A stretch of DNA of 64,000 bases. Origin: Mermis nigrescens (taxonomy: Eukaryota; Nematoda; Enoplea; Mermithida; Mermithidae). Below the pieces are notes generated by a model. It worked only from the letters and a program-made list of their open reading frames with translations. It was not told the DNA's origin and searched no databases. Positions within the stretch are counted from its first letter, which is position 1, and each line of letters opens with the position of its first letter. Position numbers and translations under genes: made by a program. This document shows positions 62,168-64,000 of this stretch, piece after piece. The stretch is taken from NCBI GenBank assembly GCA_036768485.1, contig JAVLUZ010000145.1:16891026-16955025 (forward strand), written 5' to 3'.

Positions 62168-63892
62168 GTTAGTGGTGGATCCAGGATTTTCTGACAGAGG
62201 GGCGGATACCCAAACTTTCTTAAAAGTGTCAAAAATTGTCCGAAAAATTCGTCCTTTATACTTAAAGTCGCTGTTTTTTGCCGCTTTTTGATAGGCAAAA
62301 TCATTTAATCCGAAAAAAGTTCGAAATTTTTCGAAAGTTCGCTATGAAAAATGCACAAAATTAGTGCAAAAATCGGCACACGCAACGAGAATACACTCGA
62401 GATATCATTGTAAGAGCCAACAAATCTTTTTTGTGTACTCGTGAATAAATTACTCTTCTGACGCAAAAATTATGTTTTTAGAGCGTTGAGAAAGTCACCA
62501 AATGTCATTAATGAACACTATCCGGGGCGCAGCGCCGGAAATATTTTAAAAATTGTCATGAAAAAGAGCTATAATAATAAAAAATACACATTATTCTCTA
62601 TTGCACCCTACTATTTTTCGACGACATTAGGGGAGCGCCCCCCCTCGCCCCCTCTAAATCCGTTCTCTGATGGGACTAAGACATAAAGGGTAAAATTTTC
62701 TGAAGGTAAAATAAGCGGGAAGAATTTCCGCAAGAGAGCTCGAAATCGCAAACACCCCTGATCGACCTGAGTCCAGACTGGCCGCTGAGCGCCTCAGCCT
62801 TCAGCTTATGTAAATACCAAACATAAACCATAAATTAATCTTGGGAGGGATCAGAGGGGAACGAAAACCTAATACTAAGCTTAATCCACCCAAAATTGCC
62901 TTGAATGAATGATGTTTGAATTCTAATGTATTAAAATTTTATTATAGATTTATAAATAATTTTCGAAACTGCTTTGATTTTAATTTTATTAAAATTGTTT
63001 AGCTTAATTTATATAAAAATAGCCTCTTCAAGGCATTATCAAATCACCCGAGTAAACAGTTTGGTACGGTTTTAAGCACCTTTGCAAAAAAAATCGATCT
63101 TGTTTGATCTTAAACATTTTTTATCTAATTTTCTCGCTCCTGCGTTCATTCTAGACAACGCATTTATTCATTTTATTTAATGATTTACTCGAACAATATC
63201 AAAATTTTTATTTGTTTGATCATAAAAATTAGACAAGAGGCAAATTGAAATGACCTGTAAAAGTAAGACTTAAATTTTGTAAACCTCGGTCTGCAGTCGA
63301 CAGAAAGGATGACGAGAACCATACAAACACACGGTCAAAACTTCTAAGAGGGAGTGAACTGAATAATCTACTGCTCGAGAAAATAAGTATGTGTACTTGG
63401 AATTATGTTCTCACTTTGACCTTTTCCATAGTTTGAGTAATAGCTTTTGAATCAAGATGGCGTGAGTTACGGTAAATGCTTTTCAAAAGTCCTGGTAGGG
63501 AGGACACTCACTATTCCCAGTATGCATGTGTTACGAAGACCGTAGATAACCTTAAACTCCCCAAGATTAAGATGTCCCTCATCATTGCCGGAGCGTATTC
63601 AAATTTTATCGTATTTATGATAAAATGAGCAAAAATAAAAATTAATTTGAAAAATTGTAATTTGTGGGGAACAAAAGCATGACATTATTCTTGGCAGGTA
63701 CGAAAGAGAAATGATCGAGTGGATGCGATTGACGAATAATAGGGTTCCCCGCTTTGACCGCTTGAAACGCCGTTCTAAAAATCTCCCTCGACGGCCCATG
63801 AACCCGTTCCTATGTTTTAAAGAAGAACTTTGGGATGCGACGATGGCCAGACCTTTTACTCAACAACAGGCTACGAAATATCTGGCTGAGAG
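61952..63892 (+). CDS. TFAM: TFAM-like protein with two HMG boxes (partial gene)
   Basis: Probably a mitochondrial DNA-packaging and transcription factor. Two exons, 61952-62167 and 63698-63892, join in phase 2 (AG+G = Arg). Box 1 starts PPKRPRSAYLFFVKENY and ends in YNKRAYADRQRYEREMIEWM, very like the TFAM box-end pattern of Tyr-rich helix 3. A basic linker, RFDRLKRRSKNLP, follows. Box 2 opens RRPMNPFLCFKEELW and continues past the window. The 5' exon, which should carry the start codon and any mitochondrial targeting peptide, is not found. Another tandem HMG-box protein (HMGB-like) is possible. A mobile element begins 2 bp after the first donor. Confidence 0.68.
62170..62669 (-). mobile_element. 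CAGTGGCGGAT-family MITE at the TFAM-like splice donor
   Basis: In reverse orientation, it starts TAGTGGTGGATCCAGG and ends CCCTCTAAATCCGTTCTCTG, with a GGGGCGCAGCGCC hairpin variant near 62524. No target duplication is recognisable, so it is old. Its first bases form positions +3 to +6 of the exon's splice donor. Confidence 0.72.
62670..63697. other. Rest of TFAM-like intron
   Basis: About 63330-63420 holds the dispersed repeat with CTACTGCTCGAGAAAATAAG, related to 13480-13794. I support nothing else here. Confidence 0.45.
63698..63892 (+). CDS. TFAM: TFAM-like gene, linker and start of HMG box 2
   Basis: The acceptor is TTCTTGGCAG and the donor GTGACG at 63893. It encodes YEREMIEWMRLTNNRVPRFD, RLKRRSKNLPRRPMNPFLCF, KEELWDATMARPFTQQQATK and YLAE. 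It ends in phase 2 at the expected helix-2 position of box 2. The rest of the gene is outside the window. Confidence 0.78.
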
Positions 63893-64000
63893 GTGACGAA
63901 AATAACTCACTATCAATTTACATTAATCTTTTGGATTTTCATAAAAAACTTCGTTAAAAATACTACTTTTATATCAGCATTTTAACAGCGAGATCCAGAT

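Overview
This is eukaryotic, AT-rich, repeat-dense animal DNA. It holds three intron-containing genes, all on the + strand: a BTB-BACK-PHR protein of the BTBD1/BTBD2 family (about 2.5-32.6 kb, 11 exons), a Wnt ligand that I assign to the Wnt16 subfamily (42.4-51.8 kb, 5 exons), and a two-HMG-box protein resembling mitochondrial transcription factor TFAM (from 61.95 kb, running off the right edge). Wnt16 is absent from Drosophila and C. elegans but kept in many other invertebrates, so a non-dipteran, non-rhabditid invertebrate (arthropod, tardigrade or similar ecdysozoan) fits. The exact phylum cannot be fixed from the sequence. The exons were chained by reading frames, splice dinucleotides and phase agreement. 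Most long open frames in the window are repeat shadows, and several true exons, including the Wnt signal-peptide exon at 42420-42514, are too short to show as long frames.

Layout. 1-946: right-hand part of a 2.5-kb hAT-like element. 2.5-32.6 kb: the BTBD gene, whose introns are packed with repeats. These include a 550-bp-arm foldback (3.65-4.94 kb), a TAGGG-ended element that contains a dead RTE-type LINE (13.8-16.5 kb), a 1.85-kb degenerate CCAA/CTAA tetranucleotide tract (20.7-22.6 kb), an array of ~89-bp hairpin repeats (25.0-25.7 kb), and many short elements with 8-bp target duplications. 32.6-42.4 kb: intergenic, with few repeats near 40.2-42.4 kb just upstream of Wnt16 and a 450-472-bp tandem array at 36.86-38.34 kb. 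42.4-51.8 kb: Wnt16. 51.8-61.9 kb: intergenic, with a complete 2.52-kb hAT-like element (53606-56126) of which 1-946 is another copy. 61.95 kb to the end: the TFAM-like gene.

The dominant biology is the mobile DNA. No transposase gene is present, yet I can place many small elements exactly because terminal repeats abut matching 8-bp target duplications, as expected for hAT-type transposition. They fall into families with CAGTG, CAGG, TAGGG/TAGTG and, less usually, CATAC/CATAG termini. Families that otherwise differ share one internal module: a perfect hairpin, CGGCGCGAAGCGCCG, followed by AAAATTT. Its core, GCGAAGC, is known as an unusually stable DNA mini-hairpin. The same hairpin is amplified head-to-tail at 25.0-25.7 kb. 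This shared hairpin is the feature I would pursue first.

The three host genes show no evidence of acting together. One BTBD junction (exon 10 to 11) does not close in frame with GT-AG splicing, and one BTBD intron uses a GC donor.
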